Assembly (NCBI GenBank): GCA_035620975.1
Contig: DASPFV010000208.1
Location: 1-5,601, forward strand
From: DASPFV01 sp035620975
GTDB taxonomy: Bacteria > Acidobacteriota > Vicinamibacteria > Vicinamibacterales > 2-12-FULL-66-21
Direction: 5' to 3'
Length of the DNA: 5,601 nt
The notes beneath the pieces were generated by a model. That model was not told where the DNA came from, did not search any database, and saw only the letters and a program-made list of their open reading frames with translations. This document shows positions 1-4,909 of the stretch, piece by piece (the stretch's first letter is position 1; each line of letters begins with the position of its first letter). The position numbers and the translations under genes are program-made.

Positions 1-376
1 GAAGTCGGGAGGAAAGTCCGAACTCCGCAGGGCAGTGCGCCGGGTAACACCCGGTCGGGGCAACCCGAAGGAAAGTGGCACAGAAAATACACCGCCCGCG
101 CAGGCGGGTAAGGGTGAAAAGGTGCGGTAAGAGCGCACCGCGCCCGTGGCAACACGGGTGGCAGGCAAAACCCCGCACGGAGCAAGACCAAATAGGGGGG
201 CGCCGGCGCCCTCGACGCGGTTCCCGCGTCGGGGATCGCCGGACGGACGGCCCGTCCGTCGCCTCCGGGTAGGTCGCTCGAGCCCGCCAGCGATGGCGGG
301 ACCAGAGGAATGATCGTCACCTCGCCGAAGCCCGTGAGGGTGGAGGCGGGGAACAGAATTCGGCTTACGGTCCGCT
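1..376 (+). ncRNA. rnpB: RNase P RNA, bacterial type A-like, 5' end outside window
   Basis: Catalytic RNA of ribonuclease P, which removes 5' leaders from pre-tRNAs. The universally conserved blocks occur in order: GAGGAAAGTCC (9-19, 5' side of P4), ACAGAAAATACACCGCC (80-96), a TAAGGGTGAAAAGGTGCGG block (109-127) running into the P11 hairpin GGTGCG/CGCACC, GGAGCAAGACCAAATAG (179-195), GGGTAGG (267-273), and ACAGAATTCGGCTTA (353-367, 3' side of P4). GNRA-capped hairpins are visible: CCCGTG-GCAA-CACGGG (143-158, P12) and CCCGCCA-GCGA-TGGCGGG (283-300, P18). Two further GC-rich hairpins fall in the variable P15-P17 area (about 211-261). The 5' strand of P1 and the start of the P2/P3 region lie upstream of the window. 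The 3' boundary is approximate, because the 3' strand of P1 merges with the terminator stem. Confidence 0.97.
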
Positions 377-393
377 GCGGCGGACCTTTTTTT
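369..393 (+). terminator. Rho-independent terminator of rnpB
   Basis: A perfect 7-bp stem, GGTCCGC (369-375) and GCGGACC (380-386), encloses the loop TGCG and is followed by seven T residues (387-393). It lies immediately after the conserved GGCTTA of RNase P RNA, so it ends that transcript and insulates the epimerase gene that starts at 416. The 5' half of the stem is where the 3' strand of RNase P helix P1 should lie, so the same bases probably serve both structures. Confidence 0.93.
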
Positions 394-401
394 GTCGGTG
401 G

Positions 402-407
402 TAAGAT
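402..407 (+). promoter_or_regulatory. Candidate -10 element for the epimerase gene (possibly leaderless)
   Basis: TAAGAT matches four of six positions of the sigma-70 -10 consensus. It ends 8 nt before the ATG at 416, so a start point 6-8 nt downstream would fall at or next to the start codon. No convincing -35 hexamer is visible at 16-18 bp, where the terminator stem lies instead. A new promoter is expected here because the terminator at 369-393 closes the upstream transcript. Weak evidence from sequence alone. Confidence 0.35.
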
Positions 408-415
408 CCGCTCGC

Positions 416-1366
416 ATGCCTCACTTCCTGGTCACGGGCGGCGCCGGATTCATCGGATCCCACCTTGCGGAGGAACTGATCCGGCGGGGCCACCGGGTGC
501 GGGTGGCCGACTCGCTCGTCACCGGTAAGCGTGAGAACCTCGCCCACCTGCCGGAGGTCGAGTTCCTGCAGGGCGATCTCGCCGACGAGGCCTTCGCGAG
601 GCGGACCGTGGACGGCGTCGAGTTCGTCCTGCACCAGGCCGCCATTCCTTCAGTGCCGCGGTCCGTCAAGGACCCCATCGCCTCGAACCGCGCGAACGTC
701 GACGCCACCCTGACCGTGCTCGTGGCCGCGTGCGATGCCGGGGTTCACCGTGTCGTGTTCGCCGGCTCGTCGTCGGCCTACGGCAACGCAGCCGCGCTGC
801 CCAAGCGCGAGGACATGCCCGCCAGTCCGCTGTCGCCCTACGCGCTCCAGAAGGTCATCGGAGAGCAGTATCTCGAGCTGTTCTCGACCCTCTATGGGCT
901 CGAGACCGTCAGCATCCGGTATTTCAACGTCTTCGGACCGCGGCAGGATCCGTCGTCCCCCTACTCCGGCGTCATCTCGGTGTTCGCCACGGCGCTCCTC
1001 GAAGGCCGATCTCCGACCATCTACGGCGACGGCGAGCAGACGCGCGACTTCACCTATGTGGCCAACGTCGTCGACGGCGTCCTGCGCGCGTGCGAGGCCC
1101 CCGGCGTGAGCGGCGAAGTGATCAACGTGGCGACCGGCGGGCGGATTTCGCTCAACACGCTGTTCGAGACGATGAAGCGGCTGATCGGTGCCGACGTCGA
1201 GCCGGTGTACGCCGAAAGCCGGGCCGGAGACGTCCGCGACTCCCAGGCCGACATCTCCAAGGCCAGGGCGCTCCTGGGCTACGAACCGCTGGTGTCGTTC
1301 GAGGAGGGGCTGCAGCGGACGGTCGACTGGTATCGGACCGCCGGAGCGCCGGCAGCCGGCCGCTGA
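416..1366 (+). CDS. NAD-dependent sugar-nucleotide epimerase/dehydratase (extended SDR)
   Basis: A 316-residue cytoplasmic enzyme of the extended short-chain dehydrogenase/reductase family, most like UDP-hexose or UDP-N-acetylhexosamine 4-epimerases, which supply sugars for surface polysaccharide. The NAD-binding Rossmann motif TGGAGFIGSH is at residues 7-16, with the expected D32 after the second strand. The catalytic set is the S118-S120 run with Y142 and K146 (YALQK). GPRQDPSSPYSGVI follows, a pattern I associate with WbpP-like UDP-GlcNAc 4-epimerases, then DFTYV and a C-terminal substrate-binding part ending in a DISKARALLGYEP-type motif. Length is normal for the family. ATG 416 was chosen because the protein begins immediately before the Rossmann strand; an in-frame TTG at 392 would start inside the terminator T-tract. 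The Shine-Dalgarno is weak (GGTGG, about 14 nt upstream). 4-Epimerase is the likely activity, but 4,6-dehydratase and other SDR activities cannot be excluded. Confidence 0.93.
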   Translation: MPHFLVTGGAGFIGSHLAEELIRRGHRVRVADSLVTGKRENLAHLPEVEFLQGDLADEAFARRTVDGVEFVLHQAAIPSVPRSVKDPIASNRANVDATLTVLVAACDAGVHRVVFAGSSSAYGNAAALPKREDMPASPLSPYALQKVIGEQYLELFSTLYGLETVSIRYFNVFGPRQDPSSPYSGVISVFATALLEGRSPTIYGDGEQTRDFTYVANVVDGVLRACEAPGVSGEVINVATGGRISLNTLFETMKRLIGADVEPVYAESRAGDVRDSQADISKARALLGYEPLVSFEEGLQRTVDWYRTAGAPAAGR

Positions 1367-1399
1367 GCGTGCGCCAACGGGACGGAGGGCTGTCGCCCG

Positions 1400-1415
1400 C
1401 CGGCTATAATGCCGG
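1400..1415 (+). promoter_or_regulatory. Consensus -10 TATAAT inside a palindrome, leaderless promoter candidate
   Basis: TATAAT (1405-1410) is a perfect -10 hexamer, conspicuous in this GC-rich DNA. It is bracketed exactly by CCGGC (1400-1404) and GCCGG (1411-1415), a perfect 5-bp inverted repeat. The GTG start of the next ORF is at 1417, which is where transcription from this -10 would be expected to begin, so the mRNA would be leaderless. No clear -35 is present. The dyad over the -10 could be an operator or chance GC-rich symmetry. Confidence 0.6.
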
Positions 1416-1416
1416 G

Positions 1417-1638
1417 GTGACCGATCGCGCCGACAGGGTCCGTCCCGATCTCAGCGTCCGCCGGTTCGCGTCCAACGCCGACGCCGATCGCCACGACGCG
1501 GAGTTCTGGCGGCGGATGCCGCCGCACGAGCGCGTGCTGCTGACGTGGCGGCTCTCGGTCGAGCAGTGGGAGCTGCTCGGACGCTCGCCCGATGAACCCG
1601 GACTTTGTCGATCTGTTGCGAGCGTTCGCGGCCGCTGA
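1417..1638 (+). CDS. Small hypothetical protein paired with a nucleotidyltransferase
   Basis: A 73-residue soluble protein, rich in Arg, Asp and Glu, with no signal peptide or membrane segment. The middle (about residues 20-55) has a helical look, with VRRFASNADADRHDAEFW followed by a segment rich in Arg, Leu and Trp (WRLSVEQWELLG). From memory, small acidic/basic proteins of this look commonly precede minimal nucleotidyltransferase genes in environmental bacteria; I cannot name a Pfam family. The start is GTG 1417, 6 nt after a perfect TATAAT and without a Shine-Dalgarno, so leaderless translation is likely. It lies 50 nt after the epimerase stop, and its last 47 nt overlap the nucleotidyltransferase start in another frame, implying co-transcription and translational coupling. 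An antitoxin-like role is possible by position only. Function is not established. Confidence 0.66.
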   Translation: MTDRADRVRPDLSVRRFASNADADRHDAEFWRRMPPHERVLLTWRLSVEQWELLGRSPDEPGLCRSVASVRGR

Positions 1639-2019
1639 CGTCCGGTTCCTGATCGTGGGTGCGTACGCGCTCGCGCATCATGGGCGGCCCCGGGCGACCG
1701 GTGATCTGGACATCTGGGTGGACGCGACGCCGGCCAACGCGGCGCGCATCCTGCGCTCGCTGCCTTCGGAGCACCGCTCCAGGACGTCAGCGAAGACGAT
1801 TTCTCACGCCCGGGTGTGGCCTATCAGATCGGCGTTCCGCCGGGCCGGATCGACATCCTCACCGAGCTGACCGGTGTCACGTTCGCCGAGGCCTGGGCGG
1901 ATCGCGACGCCGGGCGATTCGGCGAGCTCACGGTCGACTTCATCGGGCGTGAGACGTTCGTGCGCAACAAGCGGGCTACTGGCCGGGCGAAAGATCTCGG
2001 CGACCTCGAGGGGCTCTGA
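1592..2019 (+). pseudogene. Minimal nucleotidyltransferase (AbiEii/DUF6036-like), frameshifted
   Basis: Reads as one roughly 140-residue nucleotidyltransferase split between two frames. The first part (ATG 1592 onward) has the pol-beta-superfamily signature: helix NPDFVDLLRAF, strand FLIVG, then GAYALAHHGRPRATGDLDIW with the catalytic D38-x-D40. Homology stops near 1754-1763 and resumes in the -1 frame as AFGAPLQDVSEDDF, then an IGVPPGRIDILTEL block, and ends in a conserved-looking NKRATGRAKDLGDLEGL tail (stop 2017-2019). Left uncorrected, the first frame would give 92 residues with a scrambled end (stop before 1871). Both halves keep family-like sequence, so the lesion is recent or a sequence error. 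A 4-nt contraction in the GC-rich stretch after CTG 1751, or loss of one G near 1762, would each restore the frame. Such proteins can be toxin-like AMP- or nucleotide-transferases; activity here is unproven. The gene ends 9 bp from the convergent DUF1080 gene. Confidence 0.82.
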
Positions 2020-2028
2020 CGCGCGCTG

Positions 2029-2736
2029 CTACGGGGTCGTCCGGATTTTCAGGTTGCGATACCAGCATTCGTCCTGGTGATACGTGAGCATGAGGTGCCC
2101 GGCGATCTTGTCGCCGAAGCCCGGTTGTCCCCTGAACTTGGACTTCTCGATCCCGGCTTTCACCGCCTCGCTCCCGAGCTCGTACGTGAGGACGTTCCTT
2201 CTATTCAGCCAGTGCTCCACGCGCGTGCCGCGGACGACGATCCGAGACGCATTCCACTCGCCCGGCGCCCGCATCGGCTTGTCGGCCGCAGCGGGCAGGA
2301 CGTCGTAGAAGGCGGCGGTCAACTGTTCCGGGGTGAGCTTGCCGGGATAGCCCGCGTCGTCGATCAACTGGTACTCGTGCCCCGGCGACTTGGGGCGCTC
2401 CTCGGTCACGAAGTACTTCACGCCGTTGTTCCCACCGGGAGCAACCCGCCACTCCCAGGTGAATTCGAAATCGCGGAACGTCTTCCGCGTAATGAGCTCT
2501 CCGCCCTTGACGTTCGGGATCGTGCGAAGGGTTCCATCCTTGATGTCCCAGCCGGACTCCGGCAGCGTGTCGCGCCGGTAGCCGCGCCAGGCGTCGAGCG
2601 TCCGGCCATCGAACAGCAACTGCCAGCCGGCCGCCTTTTCCGCCTCCGTCAACGTATTCGGGGCTGTGTTCGTTGAAACGGCCGGCTGGAGCGCCAGCAG
2701 CAGGGCGAGACCGGCGACCGTGATACCGTGCGGCAT
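2029..2736 (-). CDS. Secreted DUF1080 / 3-keto-disaccharide hydrolase family protein
   Basis: A 235-residue protein of the DUF1080 family (Pfam 3-keto-disaccharide hydrolase), a concanavalin/laminin-G-like jelly roll. An N-terminal signal peptide is visible: a hydrophobic stretch at residues 7-16 (VAGLALLLAL), then a small-residue region near AVS-TN. No lipobox Cys is present, so a soluble periplasmic or secreted protein is expected. Family hallmarks in order are LLFDGRTLDAW (40-50), a W-D-I-K-D-G-T-L block (63-70), GGNNGVKYF (101-109), HEYQLIDD (120-127), a GEWN element, and a C-terminal CWYRNLKIR strand. Characterised relatives hydrolyse 3-keto-glycosides made by Gfo/Idh/MocA oxidases, one of which starts at 3479 here. 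ATG 2736 is preferred over the in-frame ATG at 2769: it begins the signal peptide, has GAGGG about 10 nt upstream, and the earlier ATG lies inside a repeat that is not coding in its other copy. Substrate unknown. Confidence 0.9.
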   Translation of the reverse strand: MPHGITVAGLALLLALQPAVSTNTAPNTLTEAEKAAGWQLLFDGRTLDAWRGYRRDTLPESGWDIKDGTLRTIPNVKGGELITRKTFRDFEFTWEWRVAPGGNNGVKYFVTEERPKSPGHEYQLIDDAGYPGKLTPEQLTAAFYDVLPAAADKPMRAPGEWNASRIVVRGTRVEHWLNRRNVLTYELGSEAVKAGIEKSKFRGQPGFGDKIAGHLMLTYHQDECWYRNLKIRTTP

Positions 2737-2745
2737 GGGAGTGAC

Positions 2746-2785
2746 CCTCGCTCGGCAAGAATACTTCATGAGCCGCGGGAAATGC
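2746..2785. repeat. 40-bp direct repeat, copy 1 (leader of the DUF1080 gene)
   Basis: Forty bases identical to 3327-3366, same orientation, 581 bp apart. Read on the minus strand it starts GCATTTCCCGCGG, contains AAGTATTCTTGCC and ends GAGCGAGG. It ends 9 nt before the DUF1080 start codon at 2736. The terminal GCGAGG is a plausible ribosome-binding site, and TATTCT resembles a -10 (four of six). Identity stops sharply on both sides. Either a duplicated promoter/ribosome-binding region or a small dispersed repeat. Confidence 0.9.
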
Positions 2786-3079
2786 TCTGGTTGCCCGGGC
2801 GACCGGCTTGGACCTCTGGGCGGACGCCACGCCGACGAACGGGCGCGTCATGCACGCGCTCGCTCGGCAACGTCGAAGGGTTCTGAAGCTCCTGCGGGCC
2901 GGGGCAGGGTCGCCGCGGCCGGGGAGCGACAGGCTCCTGTGGCTGCGTGGCAACGACCCGGCAGACGGACTCGGCTGACGAACGTATCCTCGGATCAGAC
3001 CGTCAACGGCGACGGAGAGCCGGCGACAGCTGTTCCCGAGACACACTCGAAGTTCGAGGCAGCGGCGCTGGAACTCCGG
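2786..3079. other. Gene-free stretch with nucleotidyltransferase debris
   Basis: No open frame here has recognisable protein character on either strand apart from the short nucleotidyltransferase-like segment at 2796-2864. No terminator, tRNA or insertion-sequence ends are visible. The 12-mer CTCGCTCGGCAA at 2859-2870 repeats part of the 40-bp repeat. Confidence 0.6.
2796..2864 (+). pseudogene. Remnant of a second nucleotidyltransferase gene
   Basis: Frame 2796-2864 reads RATGLDLWADATPTNGRVM then HALA, which aligns with RATGDLDIWVDATPANAARIL of the gene at 1592. About 14 of 22 aligned residues are identical, and by hand count about 79% of 66 aligned nucleotides match, with two single-codon gaps. 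One gap removes the first Asp of the catalytic DxD. No start codon is in frame: a TGA lies at 2769-2771 and the frame runs out at TGA 2976-2978 after unrelated sequence. The piece is therefore a fossil and not a gene. It differs enough from the 1592 copy to be an old paralog or separate acquisition, not a recent duplication. Confidence 0.6.
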
Positions 3080-3322
3080 TTACCTGAGTCCCAGAATGCG
3101 ATTGATCACCCGTCGCATCCTGGACTCTTCCTCACCCAGACCGTCGGAATGATGCGCCTCGACGAGTTCAACGTGAGTGGGGTCGACCGCGCACACCCAC
3201 GAGCCGTACGGCGGAAACTCGAGATGCGCAGGAGGCGGGGGCTGGGCGATTGGCGGATGGAAGTGCATCGTGCCGCCGCAGCCACCAACGGTGCAGGGCT
3301 TGCCCGGGAGATCGGAGCGCAC
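3080..3322 (-). CDS. Small Cys/His-rich hypothetical protein (possible zinc-binding)
   Basis: An 80-residue protein that I do not recognise. It has C10-x4-C15 in CTVGGC followed by GGTMHFH, then a proline-rich loop (QPPPPAH, 27-33), and later WVCAVDPTH with C44-x5-H50. The two pairs would suit one structural zinc site of the CCCH kind; this is inference. The C-terminal 25 residues are charged and probably helical (EEESRMRRVINRILGLR). No signal peptide or membrane segment. The start is GTG 3322, with GCGAGG ending 4 nt upstream inside the 40-bp repeat; no ATG is in frame nearby. Support for coding: the composition is unlike the Arg/Ser/Ala-rich shadow frames around it, and the repeat sits before its start as it does before the DUF1080 gene. 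Nothing ties it functionally to its neighbours. Confidence 0.58.
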   Translation of the reverse strand: MRSDLPGKPCTVGGCGGTMHFHPPIAQPPPPAHLEFPPYGSWVCAVDPTHVELVEAHHSDGLGEEESRMRRVINRILGLR

Positions 3323-3326
3323 TGGA

Positions 3327-3366
3327 CCTCGCTCGGCAAGAATACTTCATGAGCCGCGGGAAATGC
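3327..3366. repeat. 40-bp direct repeat, copy 2 (leader of the small Cys/His gene)
   Basis: Perfect copy of 2746-2785. On the minus strand it ends 4 nt before the GTG at 3322, so its GAGCGAGG end would act as the ribosome-binding site. It also lies in the divergent region upstream of the plus-strand oxidoreductase operon. The ATG inside it (3348-3350, minus) is not in frame with the 3322 start, whereas the same ATG in copy 1 happens to be in frame with DUF1080; hence the repeat is best read as non-coding. Confidence 0.9.
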
Positions 3367-3409
3367 GCTAGTGTGACGCAGGCGCGAGCGGGTCGTGCGC
3401 GCCGCCGCT

Positions 3410-3437
3410 TTGCGGCTCGCCGACAAACGAGTACAAA
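3410..3437 (+). promoter_or_regulatory. Candidate promoter for the oxidoreductase-PhyH operon
   Basis: TTGCGG (3410-3415), 16 bp, then TACAAA (3432-3437) in an AT-rich patch (GTACAAAATT) that stands out from its GC-rich surroundings. A start point near 3444 would give a leader of about 35 nt before ATG 3479. Both hexamers are imperfect. Confidence 0.35.
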
Positions 3438-3456
3438 ATTCGCGTTTCGAGCCGCA
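3411..3456 (+). promoter_or_regulatory. Bulged dyad over the putative -10 of the oxidoreductase operon
   Basis: TGCGGCTCG (3411-3419) and CGAGCCGCA (3448-3456) form a perfect 9-bp inverted repeat. Inside it AAACG (3425-3429) pairs with CGTTT (3443-3447), leaving a 5-nt bulge on one side and a 13-nt loop. The outer arms are centred on the candidate -10 hexamer. It could be an operator, or an RNA stem-loop if transcription starts upstream. No function is shown. Confidence 0.35.
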
Positions 3457-3478
3457 TAGCGGTCCAATGGGGGCTGTC

Positions 3479-4897
3479 ATGAGCGAACCGGTAGGACGCC
3501 GCAGATTTCTGCAGAACAGCGCGCTGGGTCTGGGGTCGCTGCTCGGGGCCCGCCAGGGCGCGTGGCTTCGTGCGAGCGACCGCGTGCGCGTGGCCGTCGT
3601 CGGCATCAACGGGATGGGCCGGAACCATGCCAGCGCGTTCGCCCAGCTGCCGGATGTCGAGGTCGCGGCGTTGTGCGACGTTGACGAGAGTCTTTTCCCC
3701 GGAGTGATCGAGGAAGTCTTCGTCAAGCAGGGCCGCCCCAGGCCGAAGACCTACACCGATCTCCGGAGACTGTACGAGGACAAGGACATCGACGCGGTGT
3801 CGATCGTGACGCCGAACCACTGGCACACGCTCGCGGCGCTCTGGGCGATCCAGGCCGGCAAGCACGTGACGGTGGAGAAGCCCTGCTGCCACAACGTGCA
3901 CGAGGGGCGGCTGCTCGCCGCCGCGGCAAAGGCGGCGAAGGTCATCGTCCAGGATGGCGCCGAGCAGCGGAGCAATCCGTGCGCGCAGACGATGGCGACG
4001 TTCCTCGAGGAGGGCGGGCTCGGCGAGGTCTACCTGGCGAAGGGCCTCTGCTACAAGTGGCGCAAGACGATCGGACGAGTGGCAGACGAGCCGGTGCCGA
4101 ACGGCGTGCATTACGATCTCTGGCTGGGTCCGGCTCCCCAGCGGCCGTTCAACCGCAACCGGTTCCACTACAACTGGCACTGGAACTGGGACTACGGCAA
4201 TGGCGACATCGGCAATCAGGGCATCCACGAGCTCGACGTCGCGCGCTGGGGGCTCGGCGTGAAGCTGCCCACCAGGGTCCATGCCTCGGGCGGCCACTTC
4301 CTGTTCGACGACGACCAGCAGACGCCGAACGCGCTCATGGCGGTGTTCGAGTTCCCGAATCCGAAGGGGGCGGCGGAGAAGAAGAAGATCCTGCAGTTCG
4401 AGGTGCGCGGCTGGATCACCAACGCCGAGGATCCGTTCTTCATGCCACGGCCCGCGGACGCCGCTCCGCAGGCACCCGGCATCGGCGCCGCCGGATACAT
4501 GGCCACGGCGCCCGGCAACGCGATCGGCAACCTCTTCTTCGGATCGAAGGGCTACATGGTGAAGGACGTCGGCGAATGGCGCACGTACATGGGCGAGACG
4601 CGTGAGCCGGGCCCGACCGGCAGCGGCGAGGCGAATCACTATGCGGCCTTCGTGAAGGGCATCCGCGACGGGGATCCGGCGGCGTTCAACGCCAGGATGG
4701 ACGAGGCGTTCTACTCGTGCGCGCTCGTCCATCTCGCGAACATCTCGTACCGGCTCGGGCGCAGCCTGGAGTTCGACCCGGCGACGCTGACCTTCCCGGG
4801 CGACGCCGAGGCGAACCGCCTGCTGACGCGCGAGTACCGTGCACCCTACGTGTTGCCCGACCTGCCTGCGACCGGCGACCCGGGGTTGGGCCGCTGA
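3479..4897 (+). CDS. Tat-exported Gfo/Idh/MocA family oxidoreductase
   Basis: A 472-residue NAD(P)-dependent sugar oxidoreductase. The N-terminus carries a twin-arginine signal, RRRFLQNSALGLGSLLGA (7-24), so the folded enzyme with bound cofactor is probably exported, as known for Zymomonas glucose-fructose oxidoreductase. The Rossmann domain has RVAVVGINGMGRNH (37-50) and CDVDE (66-70). VTPNHWH (110-116) and EKP (133-135, catalytic K134) follow. The C-terminal domain has GNGDIGNQGIHELDVARW with H250 and D253, matching the family's active-site motif. Start: ATG 3479 gives the canonical Tat arrangement and has a GGGGG run 5 nt upstream; ATG 3467 and the GTG at 3395 are in frame but add non-signal sequence. 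Relatives oxidise hexosides, in some cases at C3, which fits the nearby DUF1080 gene. It is followed after 12 bp by the PhyH gene. Exact substrate unknown. Confidence 0.93.
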   Translation: MSEPVGRRRFLQNSALGLGSLLGARQGAWLRASDRVRVAVVGINGMGRNHASAFAQLPDVEVAALCDVDESLFPGVIEEVFVKQGRPRPKTYTDLRRLYEDKDIDAVSIVTPNHWHTLAALWAIQAGKHVTVEKPCCHNVHEGRLLAAAAKAAKVIVQDGAEQRSNPCAQTMATFLEEGGLGEVYLAKGLCYKWRKTIGRVADEPVPNGVHYDLWLGPAPQRPFNRNRFHYNWHWNWDYGNGDIGNQGIHELDVARWGLGVKLPTRVHASGGHFLFDDDQQTPNALMAVFEFPNPKGAAEKKKILQFEVRGWITNAEDPFFMPRPADAAPQAPGIGAAGYMATAPGNAIGNLFFGSKGYMVKDVGEWRTYMGETREPGPTGSGEANHYAAFVKGIRDGDPAAFNARMDEAFYSCALVHLANISYRLGRSLEFDPATLTFPGDAEANRLLTREYRAPYVLPDLPATGDPGLGR

Positions 4898-4909
4898 CCG
4901 CCGACGACC

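Noticed and set aside
392..415. TTG start at 392 for the epimerase
   Set aside because: It lies in the T-tract of the rnpB terminator and adds eight residues before a Rossmann fold that normally starts right after the initiator Met.
730..1638. 302-codon plus-strand frame running from inside the epimerase gene to the end of the small ORF
   Set aside because: Its first part is an out-of-frame Arg-rich shadow of the epimerase. Only the part from GTG 1417 has protein-like composition and a promoter.
2077..2676. 199-codon plus-strand frame
   Set aside because: Antisense to the DUF1080 gene, with no domain or signal; DUF1080 hallmarks on the other strand are clear.
2734..2769. Upstream DUF1080 start at 2769 (MKYSCRAR extension)
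   Set aside because: The extra residues are encoded by the 40-bp repeat, which is not in frame with the gene after copy 2, and they would precede a normal signal peptide that starts at 2736.
2201..3046. 281-codon minus-strand frame crossing the intergenic stretch
   Set aside because: Low-complexity Arg/Ser/Ala/Pro sequence in the wrong frame relative to DUF1080, with no ribosome-binding site.
3300..3315. TTGCCCGGGAGATCGG resembling 2791-2806
   Set aside because: A 14 of 16 match in GC-rich DNA inside the small Cys/His gene; not extended on either side, so most likely chance.
2746..3366. Insertion sequence or CRISPR bounded by the 40-bp repeats
   Set aside because: Only two copies, 581 bp apart, with no transposase, no terminal inverted repeats, no regular spacers and no cas genes. 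A 40-bp target duplication would be unusually long.
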